In this document: positions 46,550 through 54,250 of the stretch, in pieces | Layout of the letters: every line of letters begins with the position of its first letter | How positions within the stretch are numbered: the first letter of the stretch is position 1 | NCBI RefSeq assembly: GCF_001611795.1 | Contig: NZ_CP015098.1 | Coordinates: 7,874,001 to 7,938,000 of the forward strand | DNA: 64,000 nt | Reading direction: 5' to 3' | Source: Streptomyces qaidamensis | GTDB lineage: Bacteria; Actinomycetota; Actinomycetes; Streptomycetales; Streptomycetaceae | Program-made: the position numbers and the translations under genes | Notes under the pieces: model-generated | The model's input: the letters and a program-made list of their open reading frames with translations, nothing else | The model's database searches: none | What the model was told of the DNA's origin: nothing

Positions 46550-46778
46550 GGTCGCCCACCCTATGCGGCCGCGGCAGCCGCCCCCGCAATGTCCCCGATG
46601 TCCGCTTGGGGTGCGCGGTTTGTGGGGCGGGCCCCGGATCCACGATGATGATCGCGGCAACGGCTTGTGCGAACCACGTCGATCCATCCGCCGAACGGGC
46701 GGTGAACGCGGCCGTCCCGGCATCCGATAGCCTCTGCCGACATGCCGCCCGGGAGCCACCGGAGAGGGCGCCCCCACC

Positions 46779-46820
46779 ATGTACATCACTGGCGCGGACG
46801 CGTCGGTACCCAGGGAGTGA
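46779..46820 (+). CDS. Upstream ORF of the CDP-alcohol phosphotransferase gene (13 aa)
   Basis: ATG at 46779, preceded by GGAGAGGG, encodes MYITGADASVPRE and stops at 46820. Its last codons (AGGGAGTGA) form the ribosome site of the main gene, whose TTG start is 6 nt further on. The arrangement suggests translational coupling or control; no peptide family is recognised. Confidence 0.45.
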   Translation: MYITGADASVPRE

Positions 46821-46826
46821 ATTCGG

Positions 46827-48644
46827 TTGTCGACCGCCATCCTCACCGGCCAGCCGGTCCCCGGATCGTCGATCGAGGCCGACCTGCGCTCCCTCGGGTT
46901 CGACCTCCGGATCGCGACCGACGCCGCCGAGGCCGAGACCCTCCTCGCCGAGGTGCCGGGCGACGAGCGGGTCGCCCTGGTCGACGCCCGTTTCGTGGGG
47001 CACGTGCACGCACTGCGCCTCGGCCTCACCGACCCCCGCTTCCCGCTCGCCGCGATCCCCGGCGCCGTCACGGCCCAGCCCGCCGGCCGCCAGGCCCTGA
47101 CCCGGGCCATGGCCCGCGAGAACTCCGCAGGCGGCGGCACCACGCTGGTCGGCAGCAGCCTCGCGGACCGCATCCTCACCGCCCTGGACGCCGACGGCAC
47201 CGCCGTGCACCGCCCCGAGCTGGGCAGTCTCGTCGCCGCCGTCCCCGCCGGCCCGCAGGCCCGCAACGAGGCCCGGCAGGCGGTGACGGACGTCGACGAC
47301 GAGGCCGTACGCCTGAGGTCGGCGGTGAAGTCGCGCGACGGCTTCTTCACCACCTACTGCATCAGCCCGTACTCCCGGTACATCGCCCGCTGGTGCGCCC
47401 GCCGCGGCCTGACCCCGAACCAGGTCACGACCGCCTCCCTGCTCACCGCCCTCATAGCGGCGGCCTGCGCGGCCACCGGCACCCGCGGCGGCTTCGTCGC
47501 GGCCGGCGTCCTGCTGATCGCGTCGTTCGTGCTGGACTGCACCGACGGCCAGCTCGCCCGCTACTCCCTGCAGTACTCCACCCTCGGGGCCTGGCTGGAC
47601 GCCACCTTCGACCGGGCCAAGGAGTACGCCTACTACGCGGGCCTCGCACTGGGAGCCGCCCGCGGCGGCGACGACGTCTGGGCGCTGGCCCTCGGCGCCA
47701 TGGTCCTGCAGACCTGCCGGCATGTCGTGGACTTCTCCTTCAACGAGGCCAACCACGACGCCACCGCCAACACCAGCCCCACCGCGGCCCTCTCCGACAA
47801 GCTCGACAGCGTCGGCTGGACGGTCTGGGTCCGGCGGATGATCGTCCTGCCCATCGGCGAGCGCTGGGCCATGATCGCGGTGCTGACGGCGGTCACGACG
47901 CCCCGCATCACCTTCTACGCGCTGCTCCTCGGCTGCGCCTTCGCGGCCACCTACACCACGGCCGGCCGGGTGCTGCGCTCCCTGACCCGCAGGGCCAGGC
48001 GGACCGACCGGGCGGCCGCGGCCCTGGCCGACCTCGCGGACAGCGGCCCGCTCGCGCAGGGCTTCGCGCAGGCGCTCAAGAAGCCCGCCCGCAGTCTGCC
48101 GGGCTTCACCGCCCCCACCGTCGCCCTCCTGGGCGGCCTCGCCGTCGTCCTCACGGCCGCCCTCACCGGCTTCGGCGGCCCCTGGCCGATCGTCGCCGCC
48201 GTCGCCTACGTCCTCACCTCCGGCCTCGCCGTCGCCCGCCCCCTCAAGGGCGCCCTCGACTGGCTGGTCCCCCCGTTCCTGCGCGCCGCCGAGTACGGGA
48301 CGGTCCTGGTCCTGGCGGCCGGGGCGGACGTGAACGGAGCCCTTCCCGCGGCCTTCGGGCTGGTCGCCGCGGTCGCCTACCATCACTACGACACGGTCTA
48401 CCGCATCCGCGGCGACGCCGGAGCGCCTCCCGCCTGGCTGGTGCGCTCCATCGGGGGGCACGAAGGGCGGACGCTGCTCGTCACCGTCCTCGCCGCGCTG
48501 CTCACCGCCTCGCAGTTCACGGTCGCGCTCACGGCACTGGCCGTGGCCGTGGCCCTGGTGGTGCTCGTCGAGAGCATCCGCTTCTGGGTCGCCGCCCACA
48601 AGGGCGGCGCACCCGCCGTACACGATGAAGGAGAAACCGCATGA
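46827..48644 (+). CDS. Large CDP-alcohol phosphotransferase-domain membrane protein
   Basis: This 605-aa fusion starts with a soluble domain (1-170) that looks like a small alpha/beta fold and has no motif I know. The middle is a CDP-alcohol phosphatidyltransferase domain with the complete signature D-x2-DG-x2-AR-x8-G-x3-D-x3-D (DCTDGQLAR near 236, ending LDATFD near 261). The C-terminal 220 residues (370-590) are another multi-helix membrane domain. It should transfer a phospho-alcohol from a CDP donor to an acceptor in the membrane. TTG at 46827 follows GGGAG. It leads an operon with 4-bp overlaps downstream. Confidence 0.85.
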   Translation: MSTAILTGQPVPGSSIEADLRSLGFDLRIATDAAEAETLLAEVPGDERVALVDARFVGHVHALRLGLTDPRFPLAAIPGAVTAQPAGRQALTRAMARENSAGGGTTLVGSSLADRILTALDADGTAVHRPELGSLVAAVPAGPQARNEARQAVTDVDDEAVRLRSAVKSRDGFFTTYCISPYSRYIARWCARRGLTPNQVTTASLLTALIAAACAATGTRGGFVAAGVLLIASFVLDCTDGQLARYSLQYSTLGAWLDATFDRAKEYAYYAGLALGAARGGDDVWALALGAMVLQTCRHVVDFSFNEANHDATANTSPTAALSDKLDSVGWTVWVRRMIVLPIGERWAMIAVLTAVTTPRITFYALLLGCAFAATYTTAGRVLRSLTRRARRTDRAAAALADLADSGPLAQGFAQALKKPARSLPGFTAPTVALLGGLAVVLTAALTGFGGPWPIVAAVAYVLTSGLAVARPLKGALDWLVPPFLRAAEYGTVLVLAAGADVNGALPAAFGLVAAVAYHHYDTVYRIRGDAGAPPAWLVRSIGGHEGRTLLVTVLAALLTASQFTVALTALAVAVALVVLVESIRFWVAAHKGGAPAVHDEGETA

Positions 48645-49393
48645 TCGGCCTCGTGCTCGCGGCCGGCGCCGGACGGCGTCTGCGCCCCTACACCGACAGC
48701 CTCCCCAAGGCGCTGGTGCCGGTGGGCCCCGCGGGCATAGAAGGCGAACCCACGGTGCTCGACCTGACCCTCGGCAACTTCGCCGAGATCGGTCTCACCG
48801 AGGTCGCGGTCATCGTCGGCTACCGCAAGGAAGCCGTGTACGCGCGCAAGGAGGCGCTGGAGGCCAAGTACGGCCTCAAGCTCACCCTCATCGACAACGA
48901 CAAGGCCGAGGAGTGGAACAACGCCTACTCCCTGTGGTGCGGGCGTGACGCCCTCAAGGACGGGGTGATCCTCGCCAACGGCGACACCGTCCACCCGGTC
49001 TCCGTCGAGAAGACGCTGCTCGCCGCCCGCGGCGACGGCAAGAAGATCATCCTCGCCCTGGACACGGTCAAGGACCTGGCCGACGAGGAGATGAAGGTCG
49101 TCGTCGACCCCGAGAAGGGCATGACGAAGATCACCAAGCTGATGGACCCCGCCGAGGCCACCGGCGAGTACATCGGCGTGACGCTGATCGAGGGCGACGC
49201 CGCCCCCGAGCTGGCCGACGCGCTCAAGGCCGTGTGGGAGACCGACCCGCAGCAGTTCTACGAGCACGGCTACCAGGAGCTGGTCAACCGCGGCTTCCGT
49301 ATCGACGTGGCGCCGATCGGCGACGTCAAGTGGGTGGAGATCGACAACCACGACGATCTCGCCCGCGGACGGGAGATCGCGTGCCAGTACTGA
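48641..49393 (+). CDS. Nucleotidyltransferase, cytidylyltransferase-like
   Basis: This 250-aa GT-A-fold NTP transferase shows MIGLVLAAGAGRRLRPYTDSLPKALVPV (residues 1-28; G-x-G-x-R ... P-K-A-L), WNNAYSLWCGRDAL and LANGDTVHPV (metal Asp). Its form is like phosphocholine, glycerol or inositol phosphate cytidylyltransferases rather than glucose-1-phosphate enzymes. The genes on either side (two CDP-alcohol phosphotransferases and a glycerol-phosphate dehydrogenase) imply that it makes a CDP-alcohol. ATGA overlap with the preceding gene indicates coupled translation. Confidence 0.88.
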   Translation: MIGLVLAAGAGRRLRPYTDSLPKALVPVGPAGIEGEPTVLDLTLGNFAEIGLTEVAVIVGYRKEAVYARKEALEAKYGLKLTLIDNDKAEEWNNAYSLWCGRDALKDGVILANGDTVHPVSVEKTLLAARGDGKKIILALDTVKDLADEEMKVVVDPEKGMTKITKLMDPAEATGEYIGVTLIEGDAAPELADALKAVWETDPQQFYEHGYQELVNRGFRIDVAPIGDVKWVEIDNHDDLARGREIACQY

Positions 49394-50442
49394 CCCGGCT
49401 GATCCCCTCCCCGCTCGTCGTCGACATCCGCCCGGGTGCCCTCGACGACCTGGCGTGCGTCCTCGCCGACGAGCGCATCTCGCACTCCGGCCGCCTCGCC
49501 GTCGCCGTCAGCGGCGGTTCCGGCGCCCGCTTGCGCGAGCGCATCTCGCCGAGCATGCCCGGCGCCACCTGGTACGAGGTCGGCGGCGGCACCCTCGACG
49601 ACGCGGTCCGGCTGGCGAGCGACATAAAGGCCGGCCACTTCGACGCGGTCGTCGGCCTCGGCGGCGGCAAGATCATCGACTGCGCCAAGTTCGCCGCGGC
49701 ACGCGTCGGCCTGCCCCTGGTCGCCGTGCCCACGAACCTCGCGCACGACGGCCTGTGCTCGCCGGTCGCCACCCTCGACAACGACGCGGGCCGCGGCTCC
49801 TACGGTGTGCCGAACCCCATCGCGGTCGTCATCGACCTGGACGTCATCCGTGAGGCCCCCGTGCGCTACGTGCGCGCGGGCATCGGTGACGCGATCTCCA
49901 ACATCAACGCGATCGCCGACTGGGAACTGGCGGGCCGCGTCAAGGGCGAGAAGATCGACGGACTCGCCGCCGCCATGGCCCGCCAGGCGGGCGAGGCGGT
50001 GCTCCGGCACCCGGGCGGGGTCGGCGACAACGACTTCCTCCAGGTCCTCGCCGAAGCGCTCGTCCTCACCGGCATCGCGATGTCGATCTCGGGCGACTCG
50101 CGGCCGGCCTCGGGGTCGTGCCACGAGATCAACCACGCCTTCGACCTGCTGTTCCCCAAACGCGCCGCTTCCCACGGCGAGCAGTGCGGTCTCGGCGCGG
50201 CCTTCGCGATGTGGCTGCGCGGCGCGCACGACGAGTCGGCGTACATGGCCGAGGTGCTGCGCCGGCACGGCCTGCCCGTGCTGCCCGACGAGATCGGCTT
50301 CACGACGGACGAGTTCGTCAAGGCCGTCGAGTTCGCCCCGGAGACCCGCCCCGGCCGCTACACCATCCTCGAACACCTCGACCTGAACACCGAACAGATC
50401 AAGGACACATACGCCGACTATGTCAAGGCCATCGGTAGCTGA
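49381..50442 (+). CDS. Iron-containing alcohol dehydrogenase, glycerol-1-phosphate dehydrogenase-like
   Basis: This 353-aa protein has the metal and NAD(P) motifs of the EgsA/AraM group: GLGGGKIIDCAKFAA (near 97), VPTNLAHDGLCSPVA (near 119-133), GIGDAISN (near 164), SGSCHEINHAFD (near 245) and ASHGEQCG (near 264). EgsA/AraM reduce dihydroxyacetone phosphate to sn-glycerol-1-phosphate, the enantiomer used in archaeal lipids. Glycerol dehydrogenase and 3-dehydroquinate-synthase-like activities are alternatives. GTG at 49381 overlaps the upstream gene by 13 bp. It probably supplies the alcohol phosphate activated by that gene's product. Confidence 0.85.
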   Translation: MPVLTRLIPSPLVVDIRPGALDDLACVLADERISHSGRLAVAVSGGSGARLRERISPSMPGATWYEVGGGTLDDAVRLASDIKAGHFDAVVGLGGGKIIDCAKFAAARVGLPLVAVPTNLAHDGLCSPVATLDNDAGRGSYGVPNPIAVVIDLDVIREAPVRYVRAGIGDAISNINAIADWELAGRVKGEKIDGLAAAMARQAGEAVLRHPGGVGDNDFLQVLAEALVLTGIAMSISGDSRPASGSCHEINHAFDLLFPKRAASHGEQCGLGAAFAMWLRGAHDESAYMAEVLRRHGLPVLPDEIGFTTDEFVKAVEFAPETRPGRYTILEHLDLNTEQIKDTYADYVKAIGS

Positions 50443-51199
50443 ACTCCGCCCCGTCGTTCACCCCGCGGGGGTGAAGGACCGGCGCAGCGGTGAGCACTGG
50501 ATGGGACGCCTCTACATGCGTGAGGTGTCCCTGCGGGTCGACCGTTACCTGGTCAACACCAGGGTCACGCCCAACCAGCTCACCTACCTGATGACCGTCT
50601 TCGGTGTACTCGCGGCCCCGGCACTGCTCGTGCCGGGGATCGCGGGCGCCGTCCTCGGCGTGGTGTGTGTCCAGATGTACCTGCTGCTGGACTGCGTCGA
50701 CGGCGAGATCGCGCGCTGGAAGAAGCAGTACTCCCTCAACGGCGTCTACCTGGACCGGGTCGGTGCCTACCTCACCGACGCCGCGGTGCTCACCGGCTTC
50801 GGCCTGCGCGCCGCCGACCTGTGGGGCAGCGGCCGCATCGACTGGCTGTGGGCCTTCCTCGGCACCCTGGCCGCCCTCGGCGCCATCCTGATCAAGGCGG
50901 AGACCGACCTCGTCGGCGTCGCACGGCACCAGGCCGGCAAGCCTCCCGTCCAGGAGGCCGCCGCCGAGATGCGCTCCTCCGGCATGGCGCTGGCCCGCAA
51001 GGCCGCCGGCGCCCTGAAGTTCCACCGCCTCATCCTCGGCATCGAGGCGTCCCTGCTGATCCTCGGGCTGGCGATCGTCGACCAGGCCCGCGGCGACCTG
51101 TTCTTCACCCGGCTCGGCGTCGCGGTGCTGGCCGGCATCGCGCTGGTGCAGACCCTGCTGCACCTGGTGTCCATCCTCGCCTCCAGCAGGCTGAAGTGA
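50420..51199 (+). CDS. CDP-alcohol phosphotransferase family protein with altered active site
   Basis: This 259-aa membrane protein has about six helices and the family signature DCVDGEIAR (Asp91, Asp94, Arg99) and GVYLD (Asp112). The last catalytic Asp expected four residues on is Ala116 (D-R-V-G-A). That Asp is the general base in studied enzymes, so this protein may use another residue, work with the 605-aa homologue, or have changed function. ATG at 50420 overlaps the upstream gene by 23 bp; GTGA coupling follows downstream. Confidence 0.85.
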   Translation: MSRPSVAELRPVVHPAGVKDRRSGEHWMGRLYMREVSLRVDRYLVNTRVTPNQLTYLMTVFGVLAAPALLVPGIAGAVLGVVCVQMYLLLDCVDGEIARWKKQYSLNGVYLDRVGAYLTDAAVLTGFGLRAADLWGSGRIDWLWAFLGTLAALGAILIKAETDLVGVARHQAGKPPVQEAAAEMRSSGMALARKAAGALKFHRLILGIEASLLILGLAIVDQARGDLFFTRLGVAVLAGIALVQTLLHLVSILASSRLK

Positions 51200-52077
51200 G
51201 CGGCATGAAGGTCGGCGCCGTCATCATCACCATGGGCAACCGGCCCGAGGAGCTGCGCGCCCTGCTCGATTCCGTCGCCAAGCAGGACGGCGACCGGGTC
51301 GAGGTGGTCGTCGTCGGCAACGGCTCGCCCGTCCCGGACGTCCCCGAGGGCGTCCGCACCATCGAACTGCCCGAGAACCTCGGCATCCCCGGCGGCCGCA
51401 ACGTCGGCATCGAGGCCTTCGGCCCGGCCGGCCGGGACGTCGACATCCTGCTCTTCCTGGACGACGACGGACTGCTCGCGAGCCACGACACCGCCGAGCT
51501 GTGCCGCAAGGCGTTCGAGGCCGACCCGAAGCTCGGCATCGTGAGTTTTCGCATAGCCGACCCCGAGACCGGCATCACCCAGCGCCGCCACGTCCCCCGG
51601 CTGCGCGCCTCCGACCCGATGCGCTCCTCGCGCGTGACCACGTTCCTCGGCGGCGCCAACGCCGTCCGCACCCGGGTCTTCGCCGACGTCGGCGGCCTCC
51701 CGGACGCGTTCTTCTACGCCCACGAGGAGACCGACCTGGCCTGGCGGGCCCTCGACGCGGGCTGGATGATCGACTACCGGTCCGACATGGTGCTGTACCA
51801 CCCGACGACCGCTCCCTCACGGCACGCGGTCTACCACCGCATGGTCGCCCGCAACCGCGTCTGGCTGGCCCGCCGCAACCTCCCCGCGCCGCTCGTCCCG
51901 GTCTACCTCGGCGTGTGGCTGCTGCTCACCCTGCTGCGCCGTCCCTCCCGCAGCGCGCTGCGGGCCTGGTTCGGCGGATTCCGCGAAGGCTGGACCACCT
52001 CGTGCGGGCCCCGCCGGCCCATGAAGTGGCGTACGGTGTGGCGGCTGACCCGGCTGGGCCGGCCCCCCGTCATCTGA
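51196..52077 (+). CDS. Family 2 glycosyltransferase
   Basis: This 293-aa GT-A enzyme has VGAVIITMGNRPEELRALLDSV at the start, LPENLGIPGGRNVGIEA, and the DxD-type motif FLDDDG near residue 90. FLGGANAVRTRVFADVGGLPDAFFYAHEETDLAWRALDAGW (acceptor-site ED) follows. A hydrophobic segment near 235-250 (VPVYLGVWLLLTLL) may anchor it in the membrane. It resembles rhamnosyl- or galactosyltransferases of polymer synthesis. GTG at 51196 overlaps the preceding stop by 4 bp; an ATG at 51205 is an alternative. Confidence 0.9.
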   Translation: MSGMKVGAVIITMGNRPEELRALLDSVAKQDGDRVEVVVVGNGSPVPDVPEGVRTIELPENLGIPGGRNVGIEAFGPAGRDVDILLFLDDDGLLASHDTAELCRKAFEADPKLGIVSFRIADPETGITQRRHVPRLRASDPMRSSRVTTFLGGANAVRTRVFADVGGLPDAFFYAHEETDLAWRALDAGWMIDYRSDMVLYHPTTAPSRHAVYHRMVARNRVWLARRNLPAPLVPVYLGVWLLLTLLRRPSRSALRAWFGGFREGWTTSCGPRRPMKWRTVWRLTRLGRPPVI

Positions 52078-52185
52078 CAAGCTCGTATCCGGCGATACCC
52101 GGGAGCCCCCGGGCCGTACCCTGGCCCCGGCTCATGCCGGAACCCCGGCACAGGCCGAGCATCTCGAAGACGAAAGTTTCCACTA

Positions 52186-53115
52186 GTGAGTGAGACAACG
52201 CACGACGCCACGGTCGCGGTGAGCGCGCCCGCGGCGCCCGACGAGGGCCTCACGGCGAAAGAACTCGCCGCCAGGCACGGGCTGACCGTGAGCGGCGCCC
52301 GGCCGTCCCTCATCGAGTACGTCCGTCAGCTGTGGGACCGGCGGCACTTCATCCTCGCCTTCTCCCGCGCGAAGCTGACCGCCCAGTACAGCCAGGCCAA
52401 GCTCGGCCAGCTGTGGCAGGTGGCCACGCCGCTGCTGAACGCGGCCGTGTACTTCTTCATCTTCGGCCTGCTGCTGGAGGCCGACCGGGGCATGTCCCGG
52501 GAGGTGTACATCCCGTTCCTGGTCACGGGTGTGTTCGTGTTCACCTTCACGCAGAGCTCCGTCATGGCGGGCGTGCGCGCGATCTCCGGCAACCTCGGCC
52601 TGGTCCGGGCCCTGCACTTCCCGCGGGCCTCGCTGCCGGTCTCCTTCGCGCTCCAGCAGCTCCAGCAGCTGCTGTTCTCGATGATCGTGCTGTTCGCCGT
52701 CACGATCGGCTTCGGCCACTACCCGGACCTGTCCTGGCTGCTGATCGTGCCGGTGCTGGTCCTGCAGTTCTGCTTCAACACGGGCCTCGCGCTGATCATG
52801 GCCCGGGCGGGCGCCAAGACCCCGGACCTCGCGCAGCTGATGCCGTTCGTGATGCGGACGTGGATGTACGCCTCCGGCGTGATGTTCTCCATCCCGATCT
52901 TCCTGGCGGACAAGCCGGCCTGGATCGCGAACGTCCTGCAGTGGAACCCGGCCGCGATCTACATGGACCTGATGCGCTTCGCCCTCATCGACGACTACGA
53001 CCAGAAGTTCCTGCCCGACCACGTCTGGGCGGCCGCCGGCGCCTGGGCCGTGCTCTTCGCCCTGGGCGGCTTCGTGTACTTCTGGAAGGCGGAGGAGAGG
53101 TACGGCCGTGGCTGA
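52186..53115 (+). CDS. ABC-2 type polysaccharide/teichoic acid export permease (TagG/Wzm-like)
   Basis: This 309-aa permease has a cytosolic N terminus and six membrane helices. The amphipathic gate segment WDRRHFILAFSRAKLTAQYSQAKLGQLWQVATPLL and LVRALHFPRASLPVS are hallmarks of TagG/Wzm/RfbA exporters. With the following ATPase it would move a lipid-linked glycan or polyol phosphate polymer across the membrane. GTG at 52186 follows a 108-bp gap with small hairpins, so a separate promoter is possible. Confidence 0.9.
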   Translation: MSETTHDATVAVSAPAAPDEGLTAKELAARHGLTVSGARPSLIEYVRQLWDRRHFILAFSRAKLTAQYSQAKLGQLWQVATPLLNAAVYFFIFGLLLEADRGMSREVYIPFLVTGVFVFTFTQSSVMAGVRAISGNLGLVRALHFPRASLPVSFALQQLQQLLFSMIVLFAVTIGFGHYPDLSWLLIVPVLVLQFCFNTGLALIMARAGAKTPDLAQLMPFVMRTWMYASGVMFSIPIFLADKPAWIANVLQWNPAAIYMDLMRFALIDDYDQKFLPDHVWAAAGAWAVLFALGGFVYFWKAEERYGRG

Positions 53116-53887
53116 GCAGCAGCAGGACGCGCGCATCCCCACCGTCGTGGCGGACGACCTGCACATCGTCTACCGCGTCAACGGAGCCAAGACCGGCAAG
53201 GGCAGTGCCACCGCCGCCCTCAGCCGCATCATCAAGCGGGGCGAGGAGCGGGGCGTGCGCAAGGTGCACGCCGTGCGCGGCGTCTCCTTCGTGGCGTACC
53301 GCGGCGAGGCCATCGGCCTGATCGGCTCCAACGGCTCCGGCAAGTCGACCCTGTTGCGGGCCATCGCCGGACTGCTGCCCGCCGAGCAGGGCAAGGTCTA
53401 CACCGACGGCCAGCCCTCGCTGCTCGGCGTCAACGCGGCCCTGATGAACGACCTCACCGGCGAGCGGAACGTCATATTGGGCGGGCTGGCCATGGGCATG
53501 TCCCGCGAGGAGATCAAGGAGCGCTACCAGGACATCGTCGACTTCTCCGGCATCAACGAGAAGGGCGACTTCATCACTCTGCCCATGCGCACCTACTCCT
53601 CGGGCATGGCGGCCCGGCTCCGCTTCTCCATCGCCGCGGCCAAGGACCACGACGTCCTGATGATCGACGAGGCCCTGGCGACCGGCGACCGCAAGTTCCA
53701 GAAGCGCTCCGAGGACCGCATCCGGGAGCTGCGCAAGGAAGCGGGCACGGTGTTTCTGGTCAGCCACAACAACAAGTCCATCCGCGACACCTGCAACCGC
53801 GTCCTGTGGCTGGAGCGCGGCGAGCTGCGCATGGACGGCCCCACCGACGAGGTGCTCAAGGAGTACGAGAAGTTCACGGGCAAGTAG
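53108..53887 (+). CDS. Polysaccharide/teichoic acid ABC exporter ATPase (TagH/Wzt-like)
   Basis: This 259-aa ATPase has Walker A GSNGSGKST near residue 75, an unusually placed signature YSSGMAARLRFSIA near 160, Walker B VLMIDEALATGD and the H-loop VSHNN. The MIDEALATGD and YSSGM motifs separate TagH/Wzt export ATPases from importers. It lacks the extra C-terminal carbohydrate-binding domain of some Wzt proteins, so export is probably not gated by cap recognition. It overlaps the permease by 8 bp. Confidence 0.92.
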   Translation: MAEQQQDARIPTVVADDLHIVYRVNGAKTGKGSATAALSRIIKRGEERGVRKVHAVRGVSFVAYRGEAIGLIGSNGSGKSTLLRAIAGLLPAEQGKVYTDGQPSLLGVNAALMNDLTGERNVILGGLAMGMSREEIKERYQDIVDFSGINEKGDFITLPMRTYSSGMAARLRFSIAAAKDHDVLMIDEALATGDRKFQKRSEDRIRELRKEAGTVFLVSHNNKSIRDTCNRVLWLERGELRMDGPTDEVLKEYEKFTGK

Positions 53888-53900
53888 CCCGATTCGGCCA

Positions 53901-53931
53901 GGGCCCCGACGGAACTGCTCCGGCGGGGCCC
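53901..53931 (+). terminator. Terminator after the exporter ATPase gene
   Basis: A 13-bp stem (one mismatch, 5-nt loop) based on GGGCCCCG and CGGGGCCC begins 13 bp after the stop. It marks the end of the 46.8-53.9 kb unit and separates it from the hopanoid operon. Confidence 0.75.
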
Positions 53932-54184
53932 CGCGTCTGCAAAGGAAACGTCAACTCCGGCCCATCTCAGGAATCTTGGGGTCAATCGGTGTGTTCTCGT
54001 GATGTGCGGTACACCCTGACGATCCGTGGCGCGTTGTACAACGTAAGCTGTACCGGTCCCGAAACACGGCAATCAGGGTAATAATGCGCGACACCGCCCG
54101 TCGGGCCACCGTGCGGACGGCTGGGCGGCGTGTCCGAAATAGTGCGTATTGGGTCGGCAGTGTAGAACGGGAGATGTGACGGCG
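53932..54184 (+). promoter_or_regulatory. Control region of the hopanoid operon
   Basis: This 250-bp gap is less GC-rich than its surroundings and contains a perfect 12-bp palindrome CGTTGTACAACG (54032-54043). GTAC recurs at 54009-54012 and 54050-54053. I could not assign -35/-10 hexamers with confidence. A regulator site near 54032 and a promoter between there and 54180 are likely. Confidence 0.45.
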
Positions 54185-54250
54185 ATGGCTTCGGAAACTC
54201 CCCAGCTCCACGCAGCACGTGCCGTCCCCGCGCCGGGCAGCCGGCGGTGA
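54185..54250 (+). CDS. Short ORF ahead of hpnC (21 aa)
   Basis: ATG at 54185, with GGGAG 11 nt upstream, encodes MASETPQLHAARAVPAPGSRR. Its TGA overlaps the GTG start of hpnC by 4 bp. hpnC itself has no good ribosome site, so this frame may be needed for coupled translation. Confidence 0.45.
   Translation: MASETPQLHAARAVPAPGSRR

Noticed and set aside
46742-48628. 628-aa frame starting at a leaderless-looking ATG
   Set aside because: Arg/His/Pro-rich shadow in another frame of the CDP-alcohol transferase gene, which has the full catalytic signature.
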